A DNA stretch of 64,000 bases from Myxococcota bacterium (GCA_030748735.1 JASMLK010000027.1:1-64000); one strand, 5' to 3'; numbered from the stretch's first letter, positions 33,555 to 43,129 are shown. Notes: generated from the sequence alone by a model not told the origin. Made by a program: numbers and translations.

Positions 33555-34715
33555 ATGCCCCCAACGAGTTCCTTGCCCAATTCCGAACGCGCCACCGCTG
33601 ACCGTTACAGCGCAGCGGCCCTCGAACGCGAAGCTGCCCTGTGCTGCCCGGTGGATTACGACCCGCAATATCTCGAGATCATTCCGGCCGAGGTCCTCGA
33701 ACGCGACTACGGCTGCGGCGACCCTTCGCGCTACGTGCGCGAAGGCGACCGCGTGCTCGACCTCGGAAGTGGCGGCGGCAAGATCTGCTTCATCGCTTCG
33801 CAGATCGTGGGCCCGAAGGGCCAGGTGACCGGTGTCGACATGAACCTCGACATGCTGGCCCTGGCGCGCGGCTCGGCACCGGCCGTTTCGCAGACGCTCG
33901 GCTACCGCAACGTCGAGTTCAAGCGCGGACGCATCCAGGACCTGGCCCTCGACATGGACGACCTCGAGCGCTTTCTCGCTGAGCATCCGGTGCAGAGCGT
34001 CGAACACCTCGACGCCCTCGAAGACGCCAAGGCCCAGCTCCGGCGCGACGCCACGATGATCCCCGACGGCTCGGTCGACATCGTGGTGAGCAACTGCGTA
34101 CTGAACCTCGTGCGCGAAGAAGACAAGCAGCAGCTCATCCAAGAGATCTACCGCGTGCTCGACCACGGCGGCCGTATCGCGATCAGCGACATCGTCAGCG
34201 ACGAGGTCGTGCCGGCAGAGCTGAGGGCCGACCCGAAGCTCTGGAGCGGTTGCATCTCGGGTGCTTTCTACGAGCTGGATCTAATCCAGAAACTCGAAGA
34301 CGCGGGCTTCTACGGCATCGAAATCGACAAATGGGAAGACGAACCGTTCGCGGTCGTCGAGGGCATCGAGTTCCGCTCGGTGACCGTCACCGCACGCAAG
34401 GGAAAAGAAGGCTCTTGCCTCGAAGCCAATCAGGCGGTGATCTACCGCGGCCCGTGGAAGGAAGTCGTGGACGATGACGGCCATACGCTGAAGCGGGGTG
34501 AACGCACGGCCGTTTGCGCCAAGACCTATGCGATCTACCACCAGGCACCCTACCGTGATGATTTCATCGCTGTGCCGCCTCGCGTGCACGTGCCCGAAGA
34601 CGAACGCGGTGAATTCGATTGTTGCCGCGACCAGGTGCGCGACCCGCGCGAAACCAAGGGACAGGACTATCGCCTGACCCGCGAACCCGGCGAAGGTGAA
34701 AGCTCGTGCTGCTGA
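33555..34715 (+). CDS. ArsM-like arsenic methyltransferase
   Basis: A 386-residue SAM methyltransferase of the kind found beside arsS. The SAM site is VLDLGSGGGKICFIASQ (67-83). Cysteines that fit the arsenite-binding set of ArsM are C54 (DYGCGDPS), C181 (VVSNCVLNL) and C233 (WSGCISGAF), with an extra CC at 30-31 and a C-terminal GESSCC. The start is ATG 33555 after GGAGGAAG; the track start at 33492 is 21 residues earlier. It overlaps arsS by 10 bp. It differs from classic ArsM by its long, Cys-ending C-terminus, so the exact reaction, although likely arsenic methylation, is inferred. Confidence 0.85.
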   Translation: MPPTSSLPNSERATADRYSAAALEREAALCCPVDYDPQYLEIIPAEVLERDYGCGDPSRYVREGDRVLDLGSGGGKICFIASQIVGPKGQVTGVDMNLDMLALARGSAPAVSQTLGYRNVEFKRGRIQDLALDMDDLERFLAEHPVQSVEHLDALEDAKAQLRRDATMIPDGSVDIVVSNCVLNLVREEDKQQLIQEIYRVLDHGGRIAISDIVSDEVVPAELRADPKLWSGCISGAFYELDLIQKLEDAGFYGIEIDKWEDEPFAVVEGIEFRSVTVTARKGKEGSCLEANQAVIYRGPWKEVVDDDGHTLKRGERTAVCAKTYAIYHQAPYRDDFIAVPPRVHVPEDERGEFDCCRDQVRDPRETKGQDYRLTREPGEGESSCC

Positions 34716-35761
34716 AAGACGAACCGGACATCGCAGCGGGCAGCGTAGGCGCGGCGGCGGACGAAGGAGTGACGACGGCGCGCGAAGCAGCGAGCGTCGC
34801 AGACGCCAACTTCGATAGCTACGCGCGCGACGCCCTCGGCACGGGCCTCGTGCGCGGTGCGGCGACGACGCTGCAGGTGAACATCACCAAGCGCTGCAAC
34901 CTCGCCTGCCATCACTGCCACGTCGAAAGCGGACCGAAGCGCAGCGAGGCGGTGAGCGAGAAGATCGCCAACCGCGTGCTCGAACTGCTCGAACGGAACC
35001 CCTCCCTCGAGGTGCTCGACCTGACTGGCGGCGCACCGGAGTTGTCCGGTCAGTTTCGCCGACTCGTCACCGGTGCGCGCGCGCTCGGACGCCGGGTGAT
35101 CGATCGCTGCAACCTCACGATCCTGTACGAACCCGGCCAGGAAGACACGGCCGCCTTCCTCGCCGAAAACCGCGTGGACGTCGTGGCCAGCCTTCCCTGC
35201 TACACCGCCGAAAACGTCGAAGCCCAGCGCGGGCGCGGCGTGTTCGACAAGAGCATCGAGGGGCTCCGCTGGCTTGTGGAGCTGGGTTATGGCGACCCGG
35301 GAGGCGACCTCGTCCTCGACCTCGTCTACAACCCGGGCGGTGCCTTCCTTCCACCCGCGCAAGCCGAACTCGAAGCCACCTATCGCGATCGACTCGCAGG
35401 CAACTTCGGTATCCGCTTCAACCGGCTGCTCACCATCACCAACATGCCGATCAAGCGCTTCGCGCACGACCTCGAACGCGAGGGCCGTCACGGCGAATAC
35501 ATGTCGTTGCTCGTGAACCACTTCAACCCCGACACGGTGGCGGGGCTCATGTGCCGCGAAACCATTTCGGTAGGCCACGACGGCCAGCTCTACGACTGCG
35601 ACTTCAATCAACAACTCGAATTGGGAATGACGGGCCCCGCGAGCTCGATCTTCGACTTCCACGACGCGGCCGCTCTGACCGGTCAGCGCGTGGCCACCGC
35701 GGCACACTGCTTCGGCTGCACGGCCGGCGCGGGATCGAGCTGCGGTGGCGCCCTGGACTGA
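34706..35761 (+). CDS. arsS: arsenosugar biosynthesis radical SAM protein
   Basis: A 351-residue radical SAM enzyme. The cluster motif is CNLACHHC (C64, C68, C71). The DLTGGAPEL segment (113-121) is the SAM-binding GGE equivalent. The C-terminal auxiliary region has CRETISVGHDGQLYDCDFNQQ and CFGCTAGAGSSCGG, the pattern of the ArsS family (radical SAM plus DUF3641). ArsS transfers the deoxyadenosyl group to dimethylarsenite, giving 5'-deoxy-5'-dimethylarsinoyl-adenosine, the precursor of arsenosugars. GTG start inside the upstream gene shows coupling with the ArsM-like methyltransferase that would supply its substrate. Confidence 0.93.
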   Translation: MLLKDEPDIAAGSVGAAADEGVTTAREAASVADANFDSYARDALGTGLVRGAATTLQVNITKRCNLACHHCHVESGPKRSEAVSEKIANRVLELLERNPSLEVLDLTGGAPELSGQFRRLVTGARALGRRVIDRCNLTILYEPGQEDTAAFLAENRVDVVASLPCYTAENVEAQRGRGVFDKSIEGLRWLVELGYGDPGGDLVLDLVYNPGGAFLPPAQAELEATYRDRLAGNFGIRFNRLLTITNMPIKRFAHDLEREGRHGEYMSLLVNHFNPDTVAGLMCRETISVGHDGQLYDCDFNQQLELGMTGPASSIFDFHDAAALTGQRVATAAHCFGCTAGAGSSCGGALD

Positions 35762-35771
35762 ACCACCCCTC

Positions 35772-36521
35772 ATGAAACGAGAGACGAACGACGCCGCGGA
35801 CGAAAGCGGCGAGAGCAACACCACGCGTCTCGTGGTCGGGGCCGCCGTGCTGGTGGCCTTGCTCTTCGGCGCACGGCACCTCGGTGGCTACCTCCCGCAG
35901 GTCGTCGAATATGTCGAAGGACTCGGGGCACTGGGCCCCCTGGTCTTCATGCTCGCGTACATCGTCGGGGTGGTGGCGTTTCTACCGGGTGCGCTTCTCA
36001 CGTTGACCGGTGGCGCACTCTTCGACATCGGCCCGGGCACGGTCTACGTGTTCGTCGCCGCAACGATCGGTTCCGCGCTGGCCTTTCTCGCTTCGCGCTA
36101 CATCGCGCGCAGCATGATCGAAGCCAGACTGCGCGAGAACCCGCGCTTCGCTGCGCTCGATGAAGCCGTCGGCGACCAGGGACGCAAGATCGTCTTCTTG
36201 CTGCGACTCTCGCCCGCCTTCCCCTTCAATTTCATGAACTACGCGCTCGGGCTCACCCGCGTGAGTTTCCGCGACTACTTCATGGCGAGCGCGGGCATGT
36301 TGCCGGGGACGCTCTTGTACGTCTATTACGGCAAGGTGGCCGGCGACGCTGCGGCACTGGCGGCGGGAGCGACCGTCGAGAAAGACGCCAGCCAATACGT
36401 CGTGCTCGCTCTCGGGCTGGTGGCCACCATTGCGGTAACCACCATCGTGACTCGCATCGCACGCAAGGCACTCGCCGAAACCACCCACATCGCCGAGCCC
36501 GCGGACAGGAACGCGACATGA
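35772..36521 (+). CDS. TVP38/TMEM64-family membrane protein
   Basis: A 249-residue inner membrane protein of the DedA/VTT superfamily, with about five or six hydrophobic segments. The core is AYIVGVVAFLPGALLTLTGGALF, then ATIGSALAFLASRYIAR and LLRLSPAFPFNFMNYALGLTRV, the family signature. It sits 10 bp after arsS and overlaps the next gene by 4 bp (ATGA). Its role in arsenic handling is unknown; export or transport of an organoarsenical is a guess from position. Confidence 0.9.
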   Translation: MKRETNDAADESGESNTTRLVVGAAVLVALLFGARHLGGYLPQVVEYVEGLGALGPLVFMLAYIVGVVAFLPGALLTLTGGALFDIGPGTVYVFVAATIGSALAFLASRYIARSMIEARLRENPRFAALDEAVGDQGRKIVFLLRLSPAFPFNFMNYALGLTRVSFRDYFMASAGMLPGTLLYVYYGKVAGDAAALAAGATVEKDASQYVVLALGLVATIAVTTIVTRIARKALAETTHIAEPADRNAT

Positions 36522-38101
36522 ACGAAGCCAGCGCGATCAGTGACGTCATCCCCGTCGAAGTGCCGCCGATGGACGCGCACAACCGCAAGCTCGTGGACAA
36601 TGTGCACCCGGCCGAGTGGCCCAACCCGGAACCAGCCCCCTCGTACAACCTCGTGGTCATCGGAGGCGGCACTGCGGGGCTCGTCGCCGCCGCGGGTTCG
36701 GCGGGGCTGGGTGCGAGGGTTGCGTTGATCGAGCGGCACCTGCTCGGCGGTGACTGCCTCAATTCCGGCTGTGTCCCTTCGAAGTCCCTGCTGCGTTCGG
36801 CCCATGCGATCGCGGACATCCGGGCGGCGGCCGACGTCGGTGTGGCAGTCGACCCGAGTGGGGTGAAAGTCGACTTCGGTTCGGTGATGGAAAGGCTTCG
36901 AGAGATTCGCAGCCGGATCAGCAAGCACGATTCGGCGACCCGGTTTCGCGACGAGTTGGGCGTCGACGTCTTCATCGGCGATGGCAGATTCAAGAGTGCG
37001 GGCGAAATCGAAGTGGCGGGCAAGACCCTGAAGTTCAAGAAGGCGGTAATCGCCACCGGGGCACGGCCTTTCGTACCGCAGATCCCCGGGCTCGAAGGAG
37101 CCGGCTATCACACCAACGAGAGCATCTTCGGCCTGACCGAACTACCCGCTCGCATCGGGATCATTGGCGGCGGGCCGATCGGGTGCGAACTCGCGCAGTC
37201 TTTCGCGTGCCTGGGCAGCAAGGTGACGTTGATCGAGCAGTCGCATCAGTTCCTGGTCCGCGAAGACCCCGACGCGGCGGACACCCTGCGCGCCGCCCTC
37301 GAGCGTGACGGGGTCGACGTCGCGTTGGACACCGCGGTAGCCGCAGTCGAGGGCAGCGGCGAAGAGAAGCGGATGAAGCTGGTCCGGGGCGGGAGCGCGG
37401 GCGGCGAACAGAGCGCAGGCGAACAGACGAGAGAAGAATGGATCGAGGTCGACGCCATTCTGGTCGGCGCCGGCCGCATTCCCAACGTCGAAGACCTGGG
37501 CCTCGAAGCCGCGGGCATCGAGACCGATCGCGCGGGCGTCGTGGTCGACGACCAGCTGCGCACCACCAACCCCAACGTCTACGCCAGCGGCGATGTATGC
37601 ATGTCGACCAAATTCACCCACGCGGCCGACTTCGCTTCGCGCGCCGTCATCCAGAACGCGCTCTTCTTCGGCCGCAAGAAGGTATCGAGCCTGACCATCC
37701 CCTGGTGCACCTACACCCGCCCCGAGATCGCCCACGTGGGGATGTACGAGCGCGACGCCCGGGAAAAGGGGATCGAAGTCGACACCTGGGTTCGCTCGTT
37801 TGCCGAGGTGGACCGCGCGATCGCCGAAGGCGAAGAAGAAGGCTTCGTGAAGATCCACACGGTGAAGGGCAAGGACACGATCGTGGGCGCAACCATCGTG
37901 GCGAAGCACGCGGGCGAGATGATCAGCGAGGTGAGTGTCGCGATGGCCGGTGGCCTCGGGCTGTCGAAGCTTTCCGCAGTGATCCACCCCTACCCCACCC
38001 AGGCCGAAGCGATCCGGCAAGTGGGGGATGCCTTCAATCGCACGAAGCTGACGCCGCTCGTAACGAGGCTCTTCGATCTGATTCTGCGCTGGCGGCGGTA
38101 G
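36518..38101 (+). CDS. FAD-dependent pyridine nucleotide-disulfide oxidoreductase (MerA-like)
   Basis: A 527-residue class I flavoprotein. FAD site VVIGGGTAGLVAAAGSAGLGA (47-67), redox pair CLNSGC (C80, C85), NAD(P)H site IGIIGGGPIGCELAQSFACLG and FAD motif VYASGDVC are intact, followed by the dimerisation domain with HPYPTQAEA. It often bears the name mercuric reductase, but it lacks the MerA heavy-metal domain and the C-terminal vicinal cysteines, so mercury reduction is unlikely. A low-complexity insert (GGSAGGEQSAGEQT) is seen near residue 290. It is the last gene of the arsenic operon and could reduce an arsenic or thiol intermediate. Confidence 0.9.
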   Translation: MNEASAISDVIPVEVPPMDAHNRKLVDNVHPAEWPNPEPAPSYNLVVIGGGTAGLVAAAGSAGLGARVALIERHLLGGDCLNSGCVPSKSLLRSAHAIADIRAAADVGVAVDPSGVKVDFGSVMERLREIRSRISKHDSATRFRDELGVDVFIGDGRFKSAGEIEVAGKTLKFKKAVIATGARPFVPQIPGLEGAGYHTNESIFGLTELPARIGIIGGGPIGCELAQSFACLGSKVTLIEQSHQFLVREDPDAADTLRAALERDGVDVALDTAVAAVEGSGEEKRMKLVRGGSAGGEQSAGEQTREEWIEVDAILVGAGRIPNVEDLGLEAAGIETDRAGVVVDDQLRTTNPNVYASGDVCMSTKFTHAADFASRAVIQNALFFGRKKVSSLTIPWCTYTRPEIAHVGMYERDAREKGIEVDTWVRSFAEVDRAIAEGEEEGFVKIHTVKGKDTIVGATIVAKHAGEMISEVSVAMAGGLGLSKLSAVIHPYPTQAEAIRQVGDAFNRTKLTPLVTRLFDLILRWRR

Positions 38102-38136
38102 TCGCCGCCCCGTAACGGGGACGGCATACTGCGCCC

Positions 38137-39015
38137 ATGACGATCGGCATCGACATGGGCGGCACCGGCGTGAAGATCGCCAGTGTGGAGGGACCGCGCG
38201 TGCTGGGCTCGTGTTCCATCCCAACGGATGTGAGCGGCGGGCCACTTGCGTTGCTGGATGCGATTGCCGAGGCAGCCCTCGGCCTGGAGGCGAAGCCGCG
38301 CGCCGCCGGCTTCGGCGTACCGGGTGAAGTGGACGACGAGGGGCGCTGTTATCGGCTGCCGAACGTGCCCGGCTTCGAAGGCGTTGCGATGCAGGCGGAA
38401 ATGGAAGCGCGGCTCGGTTGTCCGGTGAAGGTGGAGAACGAAGCGACGGCGGCCGGCCTGGCGGAGCTGCACTACGGGCATGGCCGCGAACATCCGACCT
38501 TTCTGTTGATCACGCTGGGCACCGGGGTCGGCGGTAGCGTCGTGATCGACGGCAAGGTGCGGCGCGGCCGGCACGGCTTCGGCGGCGAACTTGGGCACAT
38601 CGCTCTCCACCGCGAGGAATCGTGGTCTTGTGCGTGTGGGCAACACGGGTGTCTCGAGGCGTACGCGGGAACCAGGGGATTGATGCGCTACTTCGAGGCC
38701 GGAGGCGGGCGCGCGAAAGAGGTGCGTGACATCGCAGACAGCGCACGACGCGGCGAGCGTGCGGGGCTCGCAGCGTTCGAACAGATGGGCGAGGCGTTGG
38801 CCGATGGGATTCGCTCGCTTCAGTGCGTGCTGGACGTCGATGCGATCGTCTTCTCGGGCGGAATCTCGGCAGCGTTCGACCTGTTCGAGCCGAGCTGCCG
38901 AAGGGCACTCCGAGCGCGGGCTTATGGGCCGCCGTTGGGAGAGGTGCCGCTACTGGTCAGCGCGCTGGGCGAGCAAGCCGGGCAGGTGGGGGCGGGGTTG
39001 TTGCCGAGCGCGTAG
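38137..39015 (+). CDS. ROK-family sugar kinase
   Basis: A 292-residue kinase of the ROK group, probably glucokinase-like. ATP motif IGIDMGGTGVKIASV at the start, VKVENEATAAGLAEL with the catalytic-type region, LITLGTGVGGSVV, GELGHIALH and the zinc motif CACGQHGCLEAYAG. No DNA-binding domain is present, so it is an enzyme rather than a repressor. It starts 35 bp after the oxidoreductase gene and ends 3 bp from the convergent SDR gene. Sugar specificity is not readable. Confidence 0.9.
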   Translation: MTIGIDMGGTGVKIASVEGPRVLGSCSIPTDVSGGPLALLDAIAEAALGLEAKPRAAGFGVPGEVDDEGRCYRLPNVPGFEGVAMQAEMEARLGCPVKVENEATAAGLAELHYGHGREHPTFLLITLGTGVGGSVVIDGKVRRGRHGFGGELGHIALHREESWSCACGQHGCLEAYAGTRGLMRYFEAGGGRAKEVRDIADSARRGERAGLAAFEQMGEALADGIRSLQCVLDVDAIVFSGGISAAFDLFEPSCRRALRARAYGPPLGEVPLLVSALGEQAGQVGAGLLPSA

Positions 39016-39018
39016 CCC

Positions 39019-39768
39019 CTACGCCGTCGCGGGGTTGTTCTCGACCGTCACGATCTCCGCGACTTTCGAATCGTCGCGAACCAGCGAGATGACCACTTCG
39101 GCGATCTGTTCGGGGCTGAGCAACGTCACGCCGTCATGGACGGGGCGCAGCCAGTCGGCGACCTCGCCTCCTCCCGTCTCCAGGATCATCGGCGTATCGA
39201 CGAGCCCCGGACAGATGCAATTGACCCGGACACCGTGGCTCTCTGCGAGCGGAACACACGAACGCGTGAAGTGCACGACACCGGCCTTCGTCGCCGCATA
39301 CACCGCCTGCGGAGGCAGCGGCACGAACGCGCCGCCAGACGAGGTATTGATGACGACACCGCCACCACTTCGCTTCATCGGATCGAGGGCGAGCTGCGTA
39401 CCCAACACGACACCCGTGAGGTTCACACCGACGATCGCAGCACACCGCGCAGGGTCGACGTCGGGCCAGATGCCACTGCCTTCTCCCATGCCAGCGTTGT
39501 TGTGGAGAATGTCCAACCGGCCGAAGGTCTTCTCGGTCTGATCGAAGAGCGTGCGCAACGAGCCGAGGTCCGACACGTCGGTCTCGACCGGGAGCGCTTC
39601 GGCGCCCGCGGCCTCCACCGCAGCTACCGCGGCATCGAGCCCTTGCACGTCTGCCAGAACCACACCACGCGCACCGGCCTGCGCGAGCGCAATCGCTGTC
39701 GCGCGACCGATGCCACTCGCAGAACCCGTGACGATGGCAACGCGATCCTTCACATCCATGGTGGGCAA
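39019..39768 (-). CDS. short-chain dehydrogenase/reductase
   Basis: A 249-residue classical SDR. Cofactor site VAIVTGSASGIGRATAIALA, then NNAGMGEG, the catalytic serine in NTSSGGAFVPL, YAATKAG with Tyr and Lys, and CPGLVDTPMI. The aspartate in VLADVQG after the second strand favours NAD over NADP. Substrate unknown. It is downstream of the carbamoyltransferase gene on the same strand with a 29-bp gap, but membership of the glycan cluster is uncertain. Confidence 0.9.
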   Translation of the reverse strand: MPTMDVKDRVAIVTGSASGIGRATAIALAQAGARGVVLADVQGLDAAVAAVEAAGAEALPVETDVSDLGSLRTLFDQTEKTFGRLDILHNNAGMGEGSGIWPDVDPARCAAIVGVNLTGVVLGTQLALDPMKRSGGGVVINTSSGGAFVPLPPQAVYAATKAGVVHFTRSCVPLAESHGVRVNCICPGLVDTPMILETGGGEVADWLRPVHDGVTLLSPEQIAEVVISLVRDDSKVAEIVTVENNPATA

Positions 39769-39797
39769 GCTAGCACCGCTTCACGCCTCGCTCGAAC

Positions 39798-41534
39798 TCA
39801 CCTTTGCGCCGAAGCCCGCACCACGAAGTCGCCCACCACCAGTACGTCCATTCCCGTCTCACGGAACGTCCGCACCGCATCGTCGACCGTGTTCACGATC
39901 GTATCCCCCTTGATGTTGAAGCTCGTATTCATCAACACGGGGGTTCCGGTCTCCTGGCGAAAGGACTCGATCAATTTCCAGTAGCGCGGATTGACGTCGC
40001 GCTTCACGGTATGTGGGCGCGCCGTACCGTCGACATGGACGACCGCCGGCACCTCCTCTCGTCGCTCGGGCTCCACCTCGAAGGTCAGGATCATGAAGGG
40101 TGAGTCCTTTGCACCCACGAGGTAGTCGTCCTTCGCTTCGTCCAGGATCGATGGACAGAAGGGGCGCCAGGCTTCGCGGAACTTGATGATCTCGTTGATC
40201 CTGTCGTCCATGCCGGGGATCTTGGGGTTGCCGAGAATGCTTCGATTGCCGAGCGCGCGTGGCCCCACTTCCGCCCTGCCCTGAAACCAGCCGACGATCT
40301 TGCCCGCGGCCAGCTCGGCCGCGGTTTCCGACTCGACGTCATCGCTACATGCGTAGTCGAGGCCGGCCCTGTCGAGCGCTTCTTCGATGGCTTCCTCGGA
40401 GACTTCGGGCCCGTAGTAGGTGTGCTCCATCTTCCACTTCGTCTCGTTGCCGAGACGCGCGTTCAGCTCGAGCGCGGCACCCAGGGCTACACCCGCATCG
40501 TTCGCTACCGGCTGCACGAACAACCCGTCCACCAGGCCGCTCTGCAAGAGCTCGCCGTTGTTCTTGCAGTTGAGCGCGACGCCACCGGCGAGACACAGGT
40601 TGCGCGAACCGGTCTGCTCGACGGCCCGCTCGACCAGATGCCGCGAAACGTCCTCCAACCGCCTCTGTATCGAAGCCGCGACGTTCTTGTGCCGCTGATC
40701 GATCGGGGCATCGTCATCGACCCGGCGCGGACCGCACAGCGCCTCCAATGCGTCCACCCGAAAGCGGCCCTGCGGTATCGAGTACCGGTAGAAATACTTC
40801 GGATCGAGTTCATACCCATCGCTCGTGTCGCGGATGATCTCGGAAAGGTCGAACTCGGGCTCCCCATACGAAGCCAGCCCCATGACCTTGTACTCGTCGT
40901 TGTTGCGAACGAAGCCCAGGTATTCGGTGAACTCGCTGTACGCGCGGCCCAGGGAATGAGGGACCGAGATCTCGCGAAGGGTTTCGATTTCGTTCCCGCG
41001 GCCGTGTCCGATGTAGGTCGCAGTCGTCTCCCCGGCCCCGTCGAAGTTGACGAGGGTCGCTTCGTCGAAGCCCGAGCAGCGAAAGCTACTCGCCGCGTGA
41101 CAACGGTGGTGGTGAATGCAGGTGATCGGTGGCACGTATGAACCGAAGTGCTTCTTGAACGCCCGCTCGAGTCCACCCGCCACCAGTTCCAGGGCATCGA
41201 TCGTGAGCACACCGAGCGGATACTCGGTCTTGAACGCAAGACCGCTGCGCACGTAGGTCGAGAGCCGGTTCCAGACGAGGCCCGGAATGTTCATCCACCC
41301 GTAGGCGACGTGATCGACCTCTTCGATCGAAAGGCCCTGGCTTTCCAGGCAGTAGCGGATCGATTGGGCGGGAAAGCCGCCGAACTGCTTCACATGCGTG
41401 AAACGCTCTTCTTCGACGAAGGCCTCGAGTTCGCCGTCCACCAACAGGCAGGCGGACGCGTTGTGCATACCGCCGAAGCGACGAAACAAGCCGTCGCGCA
41501 GGGTGCTGCCGTTGATGCCGAGGATGGTGGTCAA
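39798..41534 (-). CDS. NodU/CmcH-type carbamoyltransferase
   Basis: A 578-residue enzyme that transfers a carbamoyl group from carbamoyl phosphate via an adenylate intermediate to a sugar or antibiotic hydroxyl. The N-terminal ASKHA domain has GGMHNASACLLVDGEL and the metal-binding HHHRCHAASSFRCSG near 130-145. LCLAGGVALNCKNNGEL and GRAEVGPRALGNRSILGNP follow, and the C-terminal NodU domain ends with MNTSFNIKGD. The surrounding acyltransferase, glycosyltransferases and methyltransferase indicate that a surface glycan is modified. Confidence 0.93.
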   Translation of the reverse strand: MTTILGINGSTLRDGLFRRFGGMHNASACLLVDGELEAFVEEERFTHVKQFGGFPAQSIRYCLESQGLSIEEVDHVAYGWMNIPGLVWNRLSTYVRSGLAFKTEYPLGVLTIDALELVAGGLERAFKKHFGSYVPPITCIHHHRCHAASSFRCSGFDEATLVNFDGAGETTATYIGHGRGNEIETLREISVPHSLGRAYSEFTEYLGFVRNNDEYKVMGLASYGEPEFDLSEIIRDTSDGYELDPKYFYRYSIPQGRFRVDALEALCGPRRVDDDAPIDQRHKNVAASIQRRLEDVSRHLVERAVEQTGSRNLCLAGGVALNCKNNGELLQSGLVDGLFVQPVANDAGVALGAALELNARLGNETKWKMEHTYYGPEVSEEAIEEALDRAGLDYACSDDVESETAAELAAGKIVGWFQGRAEVGPRALGNRSILGNPKIPGMDDRINEIIKFREAWRPFCPSILDEAKDDYLVGAKDSPFMILTFEVEPERREEVPAVVHVDGTARPHTVKRDVNPRYWKLIESFRQETGTPVLMNTSFNIKGDTIVNTVDDAVRTFRETGMDVLVVGDFVVRASAQR

Positions 41535-41549
41535 GCCAGGCGATCCAGG

Positions 41550-42080
41550 CTAACGGGGGGCGATTTCGCGGATGAACTTCGCGGGGTTGCCGGCGTAGAT
41601 CCCGGGCTTGGTGATGTCCTTCGTCACCACCGCACCGGCGCCGATCACGACGTCGTCACAAATCGAAACGGGCATGAGGGTCGCGTTGCTCCCGACCGAA
41701 ACCCGGTCACCGATCACCGTCGCGTGCCATTCCGAGGTGTCGAAGGAAGGCCCACCCGTGTGGAAGGGGTCGTTGATGGTCACGACGCCGTGACCGATGA
41801 AGCAGTCCTCGCCGATGCTCACCATCTCGCACAAGAAGCTGTGGGACTGCACGCGCGTGCGAGCACCGATCTTTACGTGGCGCTGGACCTCGACGAAGGG
41901 GCCGATGAAGCAGCCGTCGCCAATCTCGCAGCCGTAGAGGTTCACCGGACGCACCACGCGCACGTCCTTGCCGAACTTCACATCGACGATGTCTGCGTCG
42001 ATGAATCGAACGCCGTCCACGATGCTCCCGCCTTCTAGTTTGACCGGTTGGCCCGTCCGCGCGCAGGATACCCCAGCCAC
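41550..42080 (-). CDS. left-handed beta-helix acyltransferase (WbbJ-like)
   Basis: About 176 residues of hexapeptide repeats, for example VNLYGCEIGDGCFIGPFVEVQ, IGEDCFIGHGVVTIND and VSVGSNATLMPVSICDDVVIGAGAVVTKDI, ending in the usual GNPAKFIREI. Members acetylate amino sugars or sugar hydroxyls in O-antigen synthesis. The true start may be slightly downstream of 42080. It precedes the carbamoyltransferase gene by 15 bp and is transcribed with it; the divergent GT2 gene starts 50 bp away. Confidence 0.88.
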   Translation of the reverse strand: MAGVSCARTGQPVKLEGGSIVDGVRFIDADIVDVKFGKDVRVVRPVNLYGCEIGDGCFIGPFVEVQRHVKIGARTRVQSHSFLCEMVSIGEDCFIGHGVVTINDPFHTGGPSFDTSEWHATVIGDRVSVGSNATLMPVSICDDVVIGAGAVVTKDITKPGIYAGNPAKFIREIAPR

Positions 42081-42130
42081 GCGCGAGTGGTCCCCGTCGC
42101 GCCGGGCCTCGGCTACCCTCGCTGATCACC

Positions 42131-43117
42131 ATGACCACACCCCGCGTATCCATTGCCATGACGACCTGCAACGCGGGTCCGTGGCTGGCCGGACAACTCG
42201 AGAGCTTCGTACGCCAGAGCATGCCCCCCGACCAGGTGGTCATCTGCGACGACGGCTCCACCGACGGCACCATCGACGCGCTGCAGGCCTTCGCGCAGAG
42301 CGCCCCCTTCGAGGTGCAGGTCGTGTGCAATCCCGAGAACCTCACCACGACACCCAACTTCGAACAGGCGGTGTCGCTGTGTCGGGGCGAGTTCATCTTC
42401 TTCGCGGATCAGGACGACGTCTGGCACGAAGACAAGATCGAAACACTCGTGGGCACTCTCGAAGCCGACCCCGAAGCGGGGGCCGTGTTCAGCAACGGGC
42501 GTGTCGTCGACGAAAGTCTGGCGCCGCTCGGCTACACGCTGTGGGACTCGCTCTGGTTCCACCCGAACGAACGCGTGCTGGTGCGCAGCGAACGCGAGGC
42601 CAAAGTCTTCGTGCGCCACGTGGTCGCGGCGGGGACCACCCTCGCGTTTCGATCCTGCTATCGCGACGTCTTCCTGCCTTTCCCCGATCTGCACGATTGT
42701 CACGACGCCTGGGTCACGTTCAGTATCTGTGGTGTCGCGAAAGTCCGAATCGTCGAGCGCGACCTGATCGAATACCGCCTTCACGGGCAGAACCAGTTTG
42801 GCCTGCAGCGCTTCAACCTGCGGGAACAGTTCGCCAAGGCCAAAGAGCAACTCGAGATCGGCGCCTTCCATCACAACGTGGTCTTCTTCACGACCGCGCG
42901 CGACCGCTTTCGCAAAGTCGAAGCCGAAGGACGAACGCTGCGACCGGAGGTCGTGGCCCTTGCAGAGGGAAAGATCCGTCATGCGGGCCTACGCGACGCC
43001 ATGTCGGGCGGCTTCTTCGAGCGGCTGCCGACGATCGTGCGCGAGGTACTCAATCGCGGCTACTGGCGCTTTGGCTATGGCGTAAAGAGCCTGGCACAGG
43101 ACCTTCTCCTGCGTTGA
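42131..43117 (+). CDS. family 2 glycosyltransferase
   Basis: A 328-residue GT-A enzyme. VSIAMTTCNAGPWLAGQLES, VVICDDGSTDGTIDAL and the metal-binding FADQDDVWHEDKIE are plain, and RLHGQNQFG resembles rhamnosyltransferase-type GT2 enzymes of surface polysaccharide clusters. No membrane segment. It is convergent with the methyltransferase gene (12-bp gap). Sugar donor unknown. Confidence 0.9.
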   Translation: MTTPRVSIAMTTCNAGPWLAGQLESFVRQSMPPDQVVICDDGSTDGTIDALQAFAQSAPFEVQVVCNPENLTTTPNFEQAVSLCRGEFIFFADQDDVWHEDKIETLVGTLEADPEAGAVFSNGRVVDESLAPLGYTLWDSLWFHPNERVLVRSEREAKVFVRHVVAAGTTLAFRSCYRDVFLPFPDLHDCHDAWVTFSICGVAKVRIVERDLIEYRLHGQNQFGLQRFNLREQFAKAKEQLEIGAFHHNVVFFTTARDRFRKVEAEGRTLRPEVVALAEGKIRHAGLRDAMSGGFFERLPTIVREVLNRGYWRFGYGVKSLAQDLLLR

Positions 43118-43129
43118 TCCAGCGCGCCC

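Noticed and set aside
36518-38101. Mercuric reductase (MerA)
   Set aside because: The flavoprotein core fits, but the N-terminal metal domain and the C-terminal Cys-Cys pair are missing and no other mer gene is present.
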